From Trichobilharzia regenti (taxonomy: Eukaryota > Platyhelminthes > Trematoda > Strigeidida > Schistosomatidae), in the NCBI GenBank assembly GCA_944472135.2, contig OX235268.1:14700589-14764588 (forward strand): DNA of 64,000 nt, given 5' to 3'. The notes beneath the pieces are model-generated. The model saw only the letters and a program-made list of their open reading frames with translations, had not been told where the DNA came from and ran no database searches. The translations under genes were made by a program, and so were the position numbers. Below, piece by piece: positions 32,870 to 45,240 of the stretch (position 1 is the stretch's first letter; the number at the start of each line of letters is the position of its first letter).

Positions 32870-33734
32870 AATTTGAATTAAATAAGATTAGGCGGGAGTT
32901 CAAGGGTGAAAACAACTACAGTATTAATGATTTTGAAATAATAACGATGGTGGGGTGTAAACTTGAAAGAACTATTCGTGAACGATTATCAAATATCGAA
33001 TAATAATAATAGTAATAATGAATTTTAGTGAAGTAGCGTGAACAGGATTATGTACACTATGTTAACCTGCTAGAAAAGCAATACGTAAACCCCAAGGTTA
33101 TGAAGTCGTAAGAGGTGTGAAGTGAACATTTATCAATGAAACAAAGTTGAAAAGAAGAAAACTTTCGATAGAACTTTAAAGTGCCAGTGTTTATGAAGGA
33201 TTTGTTGACCTCATTATAAGCCGAGTTAAACAAAGCGATTGGAGATACCTCTTCTGCACACAAGGACCAAGTTTTCTCGTATTGATTGTCAGAGCTTATA
33301 ATTGTACAGTCTGAAGAAGAATTTATTGAAAAGAGTTGTTCGCTGTAGCTATTTCTAATATAAGTGTATGGTAGTATTAATATTATTATTATTAATATTA
33401 TTGATTTCGGTGTCGTTATTTATTATTCCTTTGAATACTTTCCGATGTTAACTCGTTTGATTATCCCAATAGTTTTGATTTGTTTTTGTCTGTTGTTTCT
33501 CTGAGAGAGACAAAAAATATCCCTTCATCTTATTGTAACTAAATTGTCTCGACTAGTTACGCAATCCTCCATTTATTTATTTTTTTTATTTTCAATCCCT
33601 TCAACTAATTTTATACTACTTCTTAACTTATATACATCTGATTAACAAAGATGTGAACAACTTGCATTCCTAGACAGATTTTTGAGTCGGTGAGGGAGGA
33701 TAGCTGGGTAAATAGTGGTCAATTTATATAATGT
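32870..33734. other. No gene; partial PLE pLTR-like sequence
   Basis: 33295-33350 (ATAATTGTACAGTCTGAAGA...) resembles the pLTR text near 54783-54830 and 41960. The rest is AT-rich without signature. Confidence 0.4.
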
Positions 33735-34012
33735 ATACATAGAAAGCAGGAAGAAATAGAGATGGATTGACCATATGCTGAGGAAACCATCAAGTGACAT
33801 CACTAGATAAGCCCTCGAGTGGAACCCGAAAGGGAGGCGGCGAGTTGGTCGTCAGTGCAAGGGTGACTTGGAGGAGGTCATGCGAGGAGGAGATGAAAGC
33901 ATGTGGACAGACCTGGAGCGGGGTGAAAAAGTTGTCAGAAAACCGAAGGCAATGGAAGTGCGCAGGTGAAGCCCTATGTTCCTCTAGGAATTAAAGGATA
34001 CAATAATAATAA
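33735..34012 (+). mobile_element. RTE-T LINE 3' terminus
   Basis: Encodes SSGTRKGGGELVVSARVTWR and EEEMKACGQTWSGVKKLSEN. It ends CCTCTAGGAATTAAAGGATA followed by (AAT)n, the standard RTE-T end seen at 45590-45612, 58897-58920 and, inverted, at 49198-49230. Confidence 0.83.
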
Positions 34013-34690
34013 TAATAAATACATAGAAAGCCTACTTGGACAGGGGAGTTCCTGTCCATTGAAAAAAAAAAAAACACCGTATGAGAGGCTTGGATAGCAG
34101 TTTTAATTACAAGAAGATTCAGCATATTTGTACATCCGATGCTGTTTAGATGATGAGAATAAAATGTTGGCGGATACACTTAATCCAGATGGATGTTATC
34201 TGATAGTTTTGAATCGTTGTAGAGGTCTATTGCGTCCCTAAGAAAAAATATCTGCATCAAATTACCTTATCATGGGGGAAATAAGTAATGCTGTATGAAG
34301 ACAGTTACTGAATTTGATCCTGTGTAAAACTTACTATTCAGATCGGCATATTGTTAGAAATGTCAGGAACCTGTTCTGTAAGAAGCACAGAAGTTGAACA
34401 AGTGATTACATCGCATCACATATTGTATACCAGTCTATAGGTAGGTGTTGTGATGCATATATAGGGAGAAGTGATCACGCTTCACAAGTGGGGGGGGGGT
34501 AAGAGAATATTTACCTAAATGGCTAGAAAAGCAGCTGAATTCCTTAATTTCGATAAACTCACTTGACACACAGCTAGCCTTGTCTACAGCAAAACTCTTC
34601 ATTGGTATGCGAATCAGAAGATTCATTTCAAGACAGTTTTCAAGGTTACTATCAGGGGGATGTATCTTGATAGGTATCCGTGAAATTAAG
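34013..34690. other. No gene recognised
   Basis: AT-rich, with an A12 run near 34062 and a G10 run near 34489. No signature seen. Confidence 0.4.
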
Positions 34691-34699
34691 TTCTCGGAA

Positions 34700-35880
34700 A
34701 GCTGTTTAGATTGTCAACAAGATGAGAAGAGATCAGGGAATCGGATCATACGGTAGGTTATGGGGGGGGGAGAAGACAGGAAAATATTTGGCCGTAATAA
34801 AGTTACAGAACTCGAAGATCTAACGGTAGAAACCAAGAAGTTGGTAGAAGAGGCAGGCAGCGTAGACAGAACTTCATACAAGTGAACATAAAGAAGACCC
34901 AGGTGATGAAGATAACCAACCACCACCACCATCGTCATCATCAACAACAGCAAGCACCAATCATTACCATGGAGAAAAACTTCAAGGAGGTCAACACTTT
35001 CACTTATCAAAGAAGCATCGTTTCAACTGCAAGAGGTCAGCATTGGGGAAAATGTCGAAGCCCGGAATGCATTAGAAAAGCAAAATAGGCCATCACTAAT
35101 CTCAAAATCGGTGTGAAAATCTTCTTCAGTTAGCTTTAGGAACGAGATTCTTGTTTTCAGTACTAATGTTGAGTCATTCAATGCCTCTATATATTGTTAA
35201 GAGACTTAGTTTCCGCCCAACGAAAATATTTCTAACAGACTACTGCAGTCTTTGATCAACAGCTGCCTTCTTCGCTCTACAGTACTGAAGATCATGCATT
35301 CATTATATTCCTTTGCTTTCCCAGTACAACATTGAGCTTCAAGTTAGAGCTTTGAAGTTTTGGGCGCAGTGGGGTGGAAATGCTAGTGTCTAATGCCCAG
35401 TCTTGCCAGGCTTAATACCAGCGAAGCGAAGTTTAGGGATTGCATTGGCAAGGGATCGAAGAATCACGAACTGCCTGAATGGCTGACAAGCAGCATTCTA
35501 CCTCTGCACCACCGACGCACAGATCAAGGGGCCAGCTAGGAAGAATTCACAACAAGGAAGTCTGGAAGACAACGAAACAATCAACAACCTACTACGCAAC
35601 AGATATGAAGAAGGAAATGGAGACGGATGGAATATACGCAGAAGACAGCGTTGGACGATGTTATAAGTTATAAGATGGTCAAGTGGAATCTTAATAGGAA
35701 ACGAAGAGTTTCGACGTGTGACCGAGGTGGACATAGAGAAGATTGTGTGTGGAGGAAAAGAAATCCTGTGCGGAAACGTGGAACCAGCTAAGGCAGACGA
35801 TAAACAATAGAGTGGAATACAGATATACTGTTGAAGTTCTATGTTCCATCCGGGACCCAATGGAATAGTTACTGAACATA
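34700..35880 (+). mobile_element. RTE-T LINE, RT C-terminus to 3' end
   Basis: In order: VNIKKTQVMKITNHH with a CAT/CAA-repeat-encoded His/Gln run (34918-34950), MEKNFKEVNTFTYQRSIVST (the YLGS-like block), a region with STEDHAFI, then 35490-35860 with GQLGRIHNKEVWKTTKQS and a decayed 3' end GGGACCCAATGGAATAG. Multiple stops and frameshifts. The His/Gln tract arises from trinucleotide expansion within the LINE. Confidence 0.78.
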
Positions 35881-36159
35881 AGGTTTTTTGAATTTCGATT
35901 CGTTAGAACGAGTCAACTGTCCAATATTCCTGAGTTTTCAATGTCCGTCTTTCTAACCAATGTGTTATTTTGTGACCTAACTTTGAAGTCGATCAAATTT
36001 CTACAAATAAATAGTTGAAAATTAATCTGATTGTAACTGGTGACTGACTGCAGGATGAAATTGCCTGGAGTTCTAGTGAGAAGTTTCCACCAGTGGCCTC
36101 TACTAATTTGGGTGGCCGGATAAATACTCATCACAATGAGATTGGCTAGTGGTTACGTT

Positions 36160-36493
36160 ACATAACGCGAATTGGCTGAAGTTAGCATTCGTGAGCACTG
36201 AATTCTATTCCAGGTTCTCCAGTAGGAGGGTGTTATGAGGGAGTCTTTCTAAGATGTCGCAAACTAAGGCGCAACATTTGACCCTGCATATAGTACATGG
36301 TTCGATACCCGATTACTGCATGTGTACGAATATGTGTTCTATATTATCCAAAGTGACAGACGTTATCATTTGCTGATTCCATCCCGGTGGCTGAATGGTC
36401 TAACAGACATATTTCAATGTAGATTATTTCACTAAATAACATTAGTTTTAGGGATCATTGAAAACCAGAAGGCATTGCACAGCTATTTCCCCT
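36160..36493 (+). mobile_element. Degenerate family-B element piece
   Basis: Contains GCGAATTGGCTGAAGTTAG and GTTCTCCAGTAGGAGG (body blocks), a tRNA-like CCGGTGGCTGAATGGTC (about 36384-36400), and the left-arm sequence ATCATTGAAAACC...CACAGCTATTTC ending directly at the LTR that begins at 36494. Confidence 0.5.
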
Positions 36494-36798
36494 TGTGGTG
36501 AAAGCTGTCTGGTAGACAGGAACTTTAGTCAATGTTTACTTCCCAAATCTTGGTCATAAGGAAAACAAGAACAAAGACTTTGCATGGGTGGATACGACTA
36601 GCAGATATATATGATCTGACCTTCAAAGAAATGGTTACAAAGACATGACAGATTAACTTTCCGTTAGAAAACAACCAATAAGAAGACGCTGTTTCTCTGC
36701 TAGTAATAACGAATAATAATGTGCATAAAAATCTATAAATATCTGTTGATTTCCTCAATAAACGATCTGTTGCCTGACACTCGTCTTCTGTCGTTACA
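36494..36798 (+). repeat. LTR-like direct repeat, left copy
   Basis: 305 bp beginning TGTGGTG and ending TTACA. It has TATA-like CTATAAATATCTG (about 36733) and AATAAACGATCTGTT (about 36761) at LTR-like spacing. A diverged copy lies at 37359-37640. Plus orientation judged from the order TATA then AATAAA. Confidence 0.72.
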
Positions 36799-37358
36799 CT
36801 TTTAGTTTGAAATTCTTCAGTAGTTCACACCGACGACCCTACCAGGGATCTAACCTGAACCTGCAGGTTACTAGACCATTCAGCCACTTTGGACAGTACT
36901 CAGTGACCTGTGAATTTCATCTTTGTCAATTCCAGTGCCTTCAGTGAGTAATATGTACTTCAGCTTCCTGACATGGTGGATCCCACTGGTCACAAATTCT
37001 GAATACAGCTTCAGGAGTAGTAGTAGTCATCAGTGAGCTGAAGACTGATATTTCGATTCCTCCAACAGATGTTGGTTCTTGCCAAGAACCACATTGAATT
37101 TAACCCAAATTCCTACAGTAAACAGCATCATCTAAATGACAGACTTGTCTTGTATCATGAACGTCGTGTACTGCTAGAAAATCCTAAACTAGGGTGAGAC
37201 AGTTTTTCCGCAGTTATTCCTGGTTTGTCTATGGTTCTCTAATTGATGTAGAATTGTGGTAAAACTTTTCTTGTGTGATTTTATATCTTGCTAGTCGTCC
37301 ATTAAAAACACAACTTACGCTTCGTACTCCACACGTAATGGCCATTGGACAGTTATAT
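36799..37358 (+). mobile_element. Short internal region between two LTR-like repeats
   Basis: 560 bp with no gag or pol. It contains a minus-strand tRNA-like piece (GTGGCTGAATGGTCTAGTAA near 36871-36890, GTTAGATCCCTGG near 36845-36857) and a hammerhead-like AATCCTAAACTAGGGTGAGACAG near 37180-37203, both of family-B type. Either an internally deleted LTR element or a tandemly duplicated B-LTR segment. Confidence 0.5.
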
Positions 37359-37640
37359 TGTGGTGAGAGCTGGCTGTTAGTCGAAATTGGTGGACAGTAA
37401 TTTACGTCAATGTTTATGTCCCCAATATTGGTTGTGAGAAAAGTGAGAAGAAAGGCTCTGCGTAGGCGGATACAGTTAACAGATAGATGACCTGATATTC
37501 AAGAAACAGCCAGAAACAGATGCAAGGTTTAACTTTCTGTGAGAAACAATAATCTACAATAACGTACATTAAAATCTATAAATATGTGTCGATTGCCTTA
37601 ATAAACGATCTATTGTCTGTCCCTTGTCTTCTGTTGCTAT
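37359..37640 (+). repeat. LTR-like direct repeat, right copy
   Basis: Starts TGTGGTGAGAGC, has CTATAAATATGTG and AATAAACGATCTATTG, and ends near TGCTATA. By eye it is roughly two-thirds identical to 36494-36798. Preceded by ATTGGACAGTTATAT, similar to ATTGCACAGCTATTT before the left copy. Confidence 0.7.
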
Positions 37641-37789
37641 AATATGCGTAGTTCTAATATTTTTAGCCTTTTGTAATAGTATATCAATCAGAATTACAAT
37701 ACAGAAATGAAAATAATCATAAATGTGACAGCAGTGTAAGCTATAGGTACAGTTAAGTCTTCAAACATGCGCACTTGCCTCTCTAATGT

Positions 37790-38600
37790 TCATTAGTAAC
37801 AAATATCACCAAACTGTCTGAAGAGGCTGACAGCGAAGACAGGAATCCACGTGAACACAGAAAGAGAAAGGAATTAAGATACCCACCAACGGCAACTGCA
37901 ACAGCAACGACAACTAGCATCAATCAATTTCAACAGAAGAAATTTGACAGATATAACCTCTTTCACTTATCAAAGAAGCATCGCTTCAACGATAGGCAGA
38001 ACGGATGAAGATGTCAAAATCAGAATCGGAAAGGCAAAATATACCACCATCAATCTGAACCCAGTCTGCACTCAGTCAGGATGAAGAACAATATTTGGAA
38101 TATCAACACGAATCTGAAGTCAGTCGGTGAGTTCTTATAAATGTATATATGGGTCAGAAACCTGCAATGCGCGTCACGAAAAGAATTTTGAACAGGTTGC
38201 AGATATTCATCAACAGCTGCCCACTTCACTGGCTTTATATTAATGATCAAATGACCATCAGGTAAGAAAAAGAATTAGCAACAAGAAACTTTGGCGATGA
38301 ACAAACCAACCGAGCAAGAGACGGTCGCTCAACAAATATGTAAGAAAAAATGCAGATGGATTGGGCAAACGTTAAAGAAGCCTTCGAATGACATCGCGCT
38401 CAATGTAGGCCATCTCTGTGCTGGAATCCAAATGGGAAGGAAGGAGTAGGTTGTCAGAACTAGGGTGACATGGAGGAGAAGATAGATTATGGGCGATCGT
38501 GAGGCTAGTCAGCTGAAGAGGACAGCAGAAGATAGAACAAAGTGGAGATGTGTTGTTGATGGTCTATGTTCCACTCGTAACCCAAAAGAATAATAATAGT
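37790..38600 (+). mobile_element. RTE-T LINE, RT C-terminus and 3' end
   Basis: TTTCACTTATCAAAGAAGCA and GCATCGCTTCAACGATAGGC (YLGS block), GAAGATGTCAAAATCAGAAT (usual DEDVKxRIGKAK coding), VYMGQKPAM-like segment, then GATGGATTGGGCAAACGTTA and the 3' end ATGGTCTATGTTCCACTCGT. Frames are shattered. Confidence 0.75.
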
Positions 38601-38829
38601 ATAGTAAGAAATATTCGTAACCAACAGTGCAATATAAGACCACCTAATATCACTAGTGATATATCTAGATCATACAATATATTGTGGGAACTGAGAAAAA
38701 TGGCCTCCACTGAATCAAAAAGCACACTGTAAAAGATTTAAACCTTACGGAAGATTATCATCTGAAGTTCTACAGACTTAAAAATCTACAGACAAGAACT
38801 AACATGGTGACAAAAGAGGCAACCAAGAC

Positions 38830-39510
38830 TCGACTTCTGAAAAATATAAGCGTAATGAACATATCTAACGAACAACAAGCACCAGTCAGCACGAACAGCA
38901 GAAATCCAAGGAGAGTTGTTTCTATCACAAACATGACTTAGGCAACATTGTGTGAACTACAGGCGGTGGTCGCATGAGTACTTCAATGTCAGCCAGGACT
39001 GAGAAAACCAGATAGGTTTTTTTGTTACTCTGAAACTGGTGCGAGTATCATCTGCACTCATCTTAAAGAAGAAGATCCTGATCTCCGGCACTAATGTTAA
39101 GTCACTGATTCTATAATTTTCAGAAAATTGGTGCATATATTACGATAGGTGTTTCCATTATGTTACTGCCTATGTCTAGTAACGCCTGCTTTTGCTGTTT
39201 CCTGAAGATCAGAAACCGGCTGAAAAGGAACAATAGCAAAAAAGAACTCTGACAAGTGAGGAGGCGACATGAACCAATCACGCAAAATAATACGCTCGAG
39301 GAAATGGTTATGGATTGAACAGAACACTACAGAGAAAGTTGAGTGACATAACCCGTTAGGCAGGCAGATCCTCAAGGGAAACCTGAATAAGGATACGCCA
39401 AGTTTAATACAGTGCATTTGGCTTAGAAAAATCCACAGAGAACACAATGAAATGGGCATGTGTCGCTAAAGCTCTACGTTCCACTAAGAACCCAAAAGAG
39501 GGATAATAAA
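38830..39510 (+). mobile_element. RTE-T LINE, decayed copy
   Basis: 38870-38960 matches the HQQQQ/VSITNMT-type block. 39180-39300 has CTGAAGATCAGAAACCGGCT. 39330-39500 ends with AAATGGGCATGTGTCGCTAAAGC and CCACTAAGAACCCAAAAGAG. More diverged than the copy at 37790. Confidence 0.65.
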
Positions 39511-39724
39511 ATAGTAATAATTTGTAACTGTTAGTGAGACTGATATTTCTTTGAGAAACTGTAAACCATGGAAAGCTAAATTATAATTTGCAGTTAATAA
39601 ATACTAGATCAGAGGTGATAAAATAAATTTAATCCAAGTTAAAAGGACACATTGAAGGTCAGAATAACAGTGAAGATCAATAATTTTCAATAGTTGATTT
39701 GTAAGGGTTAGATTTGTTTTGACG

Positions 39725-40059
39725 AGTTGATCACAGATTGATATCAGTTAGAGAACCATTGAAAAACAACCAGGGAGTACTGGATAGCTATTTCATCCTA
39801 GTTTGGGAATCATCGTCAGTAAGCACCCACTGGGGACAGAAATAGCTGTCCATCTAGGTTTGAATGATCCTCAGTTTTTGTGGAATTTTCCTAATTTTAG
39901 TTGATAATCTATTTGCTATTATTACTATTATTATTACTTTTATGATTTAAGCATCTTTAATAAACTGCAATTCCATCATGATCTTACTTTACAAATCGAT
40001 ATTATTTAAAAAACACTAATATTGTTGTTGACTACTATTCTAGAATATTCGATGTACAT

Positions 40060-40099
<40 letters not shown>

Positions 40100-40583
40100 G
40101 TAGAACCAGAAGAGGAAATTATCGGAAAGGATATTCTTTGCTCAATTATTTTGTGTTTTATAGATGTCTGAATGAATATTTTCACTATATTGAAATAGAA
40201 TCTTCACAAAACAAACTCTTAAAATTAATCTGATGCTCGCTAGTGACTTGCTACGGGACGGCGTTTCCTGGAATTATCGTGAGAAGTCATGACGAGTAAG
40301 GACCATCCAGTCAAGTGTGAGGATGTATGTCTCACCGACGAAATTGGTTGGTGGTAGCGTTAAATCACTAATTAGTAGAAGTTAGAATTCATGAGCTATT
40401 GAATTGGGTCCTACCGGCTAAATGGTGTACGAGGTTGCCTTGTAACCTGAAGGTCCTGGATTCAAAGCCCGGTGGTCGCGTACTTCCGATGACTTTCAAA
40501 CTAGTTTGAAACAACTGTCTAGTACTCCAATGCTGGTTTTCAATGCTTCTCTAACTGGTATCAGTCCGTGTTCAATTCGTAAA
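39725..40583. mobile_element. Family-B hammerhead element B3, halves separated by AT-rich DNA
   Basis: The left half 39725-39852 carries ATATCAGTTAGAGAACCATTG and a minus-strand motif (CTGACGATGA, TCCCAAACTAGGATGAAAT at about 39783-39824). The right half 40248-40583 has a tRNA-like CCGGCTAAATGGTGTACGAGG at 40421-40441, a decayed B box, then a plus-strand hammerhead-like motif at 40479-40528 (CTAGTTTGAAACAACTGTCTAGTAC) and a right arm ending TAACTGGTATCAG. Some 400 bp including a TA microsatellite sit between. Confidence 0.68.
40064..40096. repeat. (TA)n microsatellite
   Basis: About 33 bp of AT/TA between the halves of the family-B copy. Confidence 0.95.
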
Positions 40584-40949
40584 AGAGATAATAGTACATC
40601 TGTTATGGTATCAAAACACAGTTTTTAGCAAGAAGGATTCAGTGTGATGACGAATTGTTTTTGAAGGCAAGTGAGGGCTTCATAGCATAATCCTGAATGG
40701 CTTCAGAAGCAAATAGAATCCCCCAGAGCCAATTAATAGTGAGAACTGACGATCACCTAGCTACTCTATTGCTAAGCAAGACATAAATTTGATGCTCGCA
40801 CGTCGTTTAAACCGAAATATAGATGTTTGGGGAGGGTGTATAATAAAGTTTGTGGAAGCCCTAGCTGGCAGTTAGAAAGTTTAAACCACCTTTTTATGCA
40901 CTTAAAGGAACAGTTCGTCATCACACTAAACCTTCGTCGGTACACTTTG

Positions 40950-41812
40950 TTTTGATGCCAACCAGGTTAGAAGTACTATTCTTCACCTATTTGGGAAGTT
41001 GTATTAGCACCAACGGACTGATTGGCGATGAAATCTCAGCACGGATCCGAAAAGCTCGAGCTGCTTTCGCTGACTTACACCATCTCTGGTGTAGGCGTGA
41101 CATCCGGTTATAAACCAAGGGACGTGTGTACTGCTCAGCAGTTCGCTCCGTCCTTGTCTATGGCTCTGAAACATGGCCAATACGCGTTGAAGACATGAAA
41201 AGGTTGACTGCTTTCGATCATAGATGTCTGCGATCTCTGTCTCACGTTAGGTGGTTTCACAAGGTAAGTAATGTTGACGTTAGGCGTAGAGTGTTGGGCA
41301 GGCAAAGAGGGAAAATCAATCGACGAGGCTGTAAAGTTACATAGACTAAGATGGCTAGGTCACGTGCTGCGCATGCCTAACCACCGCCTCCCCCGACGGG
41401 CATGGCTAGCTGATATAGGTGGAGGTTGGAAAAGAGTAAGTGGTGGGTGGCCAAACAAAAACATGGCATCAATCCATGAAATCCTTGACAGTTAAACTGA
41501 GTCAGGTAGGGAGATGCAGACTCCCGGGTTGGGGGCCTCGGGACTGACTCTAAGAATCAATGGCTGGAGACAATAGGTGACATGGCTCAAAGTGATCGTT
41601 GTCAATGGCGCAGATGTATTCAGTCTCTGTAATCTTTCATATTCCTTTCTACCATTAGCCATTCTGTTTCACTCTTATACTTGTCAAACTCTATTGATTC
41701 TCTTCACTCATCTTCTTGTCTACCTTTGTGTGTGTGCTATTTGGAACGTGGCAACTCGAACTGCTGGACTTCGGTGCCAAGTTCTATGTTGAATCCAGAC
41801 AGACAGACAGAA
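40950..41812 (+). mobile_element. RTE-S LINE, RT C-terminus and 3' end
   Basis: Encodes FTYLGSCISTNGLIGDEISA and IRKARAAFADLHHLWCRRDI. After a stop comes the open stretch 41126-41344 with SVLVYGSETWPIRVEDMKRL and HVRWFHKVSNVDVRRRVLG; a frame change leads to LHRLRWLGHVLRMPNHRLPR. The 3' tail matches 3783-4028 and ends in AGACAGACAGACAG (41798-41811). The best-preserved RTE-S C-terminus here. Confidence 0.88.
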
Positions 41813-41899
41813 GTACTATTATCTCTCTTATTTGGTTTGGTGATTTTCATTGTTATTTTGATCTTAAATACTAGTTTTCAAGTGTAACTATGTTTAAAT

Positions 41900-43500
41900 C
41901 ACAAAAAATAACCATTTATTCATAAGTAAAAGCACAGTTTTTTTGTTCAACGACTTCATTTTCAAGCTGTACAGTCGTATTGATATTAGACAAAAAGTTA
42001 TTAATTGGCACTAAATAATTGGTCAGTGATGAGAATAACGATAATTAAAATGTTATAAGGGGTAGAGTTGAAGTGGATGAATTACAATATTATTAAAGAT
42101 TGTTTTATAAGTGAATTGATACCAAACATATTTTAAAAAAAAATGTCAAGCGTTGTCTAAAAATTAGGAGTAGGATTACGATAAGAATGTAGATGTAAAG
42201 TGAAGTGGAATGAATTCAAGTGGTAAAATAAAATAAAATAAAAACTAGAAAGAACACTACAATGACCAAGGTAAAGAAAGGGGTTTGACAAAACGCTTTT
42301 GAACACATAATTTAGGTTTCTGTTCATGTATAGCTAAAGCTTCGGTTAGCTATGCATAAGTGAAGAAAACGTAAACTTCTGGATCGATTCGATTTTGCCA
42401 TGTAGATAACTTTGAAAGATGAATCACGTGGGGCTAAATGACTAGACTCTAACAGGTGATCACAAATAGACGACGTTTTCGGAGATTACGCTTACAACGT
42501 CCAATATAATCAGCTCCACAAGAGCGGGTAAAAGAGTAAATGCACATAGATGTGAACATAAGCGGTAATCTATCCTTGACGCATTGTCTAATCATATTTC
42601 GGCTGGTAAAAACTAGTTGCAAGTTAGCTGCAGGAAATGTGCATTTAATACATTTAGATAAACGATTTTTAATCAATTCAGAAATGGTGTCACCTTTGAA
42701 TGCAGTACTCACAAACAGTTTTTTCTTTGGCACTATGATTTGTCTATGGGCGGATTCTTTCTTGATGTTACGTGTAATAAACCTTGTAGGATATCCATTG
42801 TTAAGAAGATGTGATCGAAGGTTATCTAGTTCACTACCGATTGTCTCTGCAGAGCAGATTTTACGAATTCCGGAGCATAAGGAATGAATAAAATTTCTCT
42901 TTCTTGCTGAAGGTACCCAACTGTTGAAGTTAGTGTACTGCCCTGTGAATGTTGGCTTTCGGTAAATCGACCTTAACAGCGTACCCTTTTCTCTCTTCTA
43001 TCTAGTTTAACTTCAAGGAAGTGAAACGACGAATTCGACTCTTCTTCGACCGTGAAAAGCAAAGATGGGTGAGAATCATCAAATATTCCAACAAGTCCGG
43101 AAGATGAAGAGTTTTCCTCACATACAATGAAGGTATCATCAATATATCTTGTATATATAAACAAACTCTCGTTGGTTTCCTTTAGTGTGCCGTTCTCTAA
43201 GCTTGCCATCAAGACATCCTCTAAGGGCTATCCTAAACGGGACCTCATGACGACTCCATCCCTTTAATTGTAGATGACTTCATTAAATCTAAATTGCACA
43301 TTCAGTGTGCGTCTCAATAATAGTTGTTTCAGATATTCAGTTGGTAAGCCGATGTTCATGCTATTTAATTCAATATACTCGCATAGATAGCAACTTTGTT
43401 TAGTTGAATCAAACCTAGAATGATACATGTCAAATATATCTGACTGGGTTGTACATCCCAAGTAAAGGGGAACTAAATTACCATGTTAACACGTTTTGGT
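41900..43500 (-). mobile_element. PLE with RT palm and GIY-YIG core
   Basis: From right to left on the minus strand: 43264-43461 (YCxLRRT-like RT fingers); 43200 onward MASLENGTLKETNESLF and the intact palm motif TRYIDDTFIV (43120-43150); FHFLEVKLDRRE near 43000; then 42449-42733 with MPKKKLFVSTAFKGD and the GIY-YIG core MCIYSFTRSCGADYIGRC. The C-terminus KPKLCVQKRF follows near 42290-42330, then pLTR-like DNA to 41900 with TACGACTGTACAGCTTGAAA on the minus strand. Two or more frameshifts separate the parts. Confidence 0.87.
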
Positions 43501-43869
43501 TACTTGATTCAGTGCAGGCACATATGTGAATTCATCTTTAACATTTTCCTGTAGATTCATTATCACAGTGATACTTCTGACATCTCTCTGTCATCAGCTG
43601 TCACCAAAATTGATTACTGTTCATGAAAATTCAAAATAACCGCTTTAAAACTATTTTGAATCATGGGGTTGTTTTATTGCATTTCCTATTTTATTCCTGA
43701 CAGCAGAACTGTCACTGACTAGTTAGTATTTTAGCTTATCGGTGCATTCAGCATTTATAAAGGTCATCTACACTCTGTCTGTATATGTGTGTTCAACTAA
43801 GTTTTTGTCTAAGTTGACTGTCTTTGAGGCACTGAAAAGCATTTTGCTGACAGTCAGTCTTCTTTCTTG

Positions 43870-44202
43870 GTTACAGGATTTCATCATAAGCTAACATCGG
43901 TTAGAGAACCATTGGAAAACTATCGGGGGAGTACTTCTGTCTCGTCAGCCTAGTTTGAGCGTCTTCATCAGTACACACCCACCCCACTGACAGGGTTCGA
44001 ACCCAGTACCTTCTGGTTACAAGGCTAGCGAGCTTGTAAACCATTCATCAGCCACTGGGATCCGACCCAATGGCCAGTCCAGAATTCTAAGTTCCGCCAA
44101 TTCATGACGTAACGCAACCGTCTGACAATGTCTTTGGTGAGTATTAGTCCTTCCACCAAAGGTTCTCTAACCAATTTCAAGTCATGATGAAATTCTGTAA
44201 CC
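43870..44202. mobile_element. Family-B hammerhead element, copy B4
   Basis: Complete termini: GGTTACAGGATTTCATCATAAG at the left (in two runs) and TCATGATGAAATTCTGTAACC at the right are inverted repeats. A minus-strand hammerhead-like motif at 43926-43976 has GTACTGATGAAGACG and CTAGGCTGACGAGAC. The minus-strand tRNA-like unit at 43995-44065 has a B box GGGTTCGAACCCTG. The right half lost its hammerhead. Confidence 0.8.
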
Positions 44203-44599
44203 AATCAGTCAAACGCCTGCTAAACCAATACTTGAATAGTTTTCTTTCTTATTGTGCATGTTCAATGTTCTTGTTTTTCTTACAACTTTTTAAAAGCGTC
44301 AGTTCCCTAGAAACGTAAGTTCTAACACACCTTTATGTGTCCACACAGACAGTGATTACGTTTGAATAATTATTCCTACACTGAAAACAGTTTATTAAAT
44401 GCGTCTTGAAATCATTTGTAAAACGTGTCGTATAGATGCTTGTAGGCCTTTTTTGTAATAAATAGTTAAGCGGAGATAAGAATTTAATCAGAATCAGTCT
44501 GACTTAATTCAATAGCGTAGTGAAAGGCTTTCAAATATACTCAAAATTCATGTGGGCTATTCTTGTTTTAGAATTCATCGTTTCACTACTTTTCTTTTA

Positions 44600-45240
44600 G
44601 AGTACATCTAACAAACACTAAAAGCCGTTAGTAGGGTAAGTGGGATATCATTAAACCAACTGGTTAACACTGTTGTGGATAGACATATTATGTCATGTAA
44701 GAAACTAGCGAATACAATATTGTAAGACCCCGAGCATCCTCTCTATATACGCAGCTGTCTCCTTGCATTTCATCTGGTAGAACTAGAAGCAGCTATAGGA
44801 GGCTGGCTATATGCTAGGACTACCAAATACAAAAACTCCACAAAACCATATCTGGCACAGCTGTTATGTGATGAGAAATCCGTTAGGCATGGCACGATCA
44901 ATTTACTGCGGGGTACTCTAACAAATAGTCCCATTAGTCACTGTTTTCCTTTCCTCGTTATTATTACACTGTTGTTCTCATCCTCTATCACATATCAACT
45001 TTTATATTTTATATCCTGTGGTGCATGGTTTAAAATGTAAACTCTACGCTGTTTTTTTTATTTATCTTTCATTCTTTTGGCGTTGGTTTCTTTTTTTTCA
45101 TTTACTTATTTATTTTTTGATTTTAAAAGTTTTATATAATTTATGAGGTAATTAGATGCAATATATTGTAATGCACGCTGAAAATTCCATACCTGTACCA
45201 CAAATACCGTTTGGAATAAAGCTGTTAATATTATTATTAT
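44600..45240 (+). mobile_element. CR1-type LINE 3' end
   Basis: Coding remnants SGISLNQLVNTVVDRHIMS and CISSGRTRSSYRRLA match the CR1-type copy at 56092-57380 (SGIPLSHIFEIVTDRHLMS, CVSSGKTRSLFRRIY). The 3' UTR ends AAAATTCCATACCTGTACCA, GGAATAAAGCTGTTAATA, (TTA)n at 45225-45241. CR1-type elements typically end in short tandem repeats. Confidence 0.82.
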
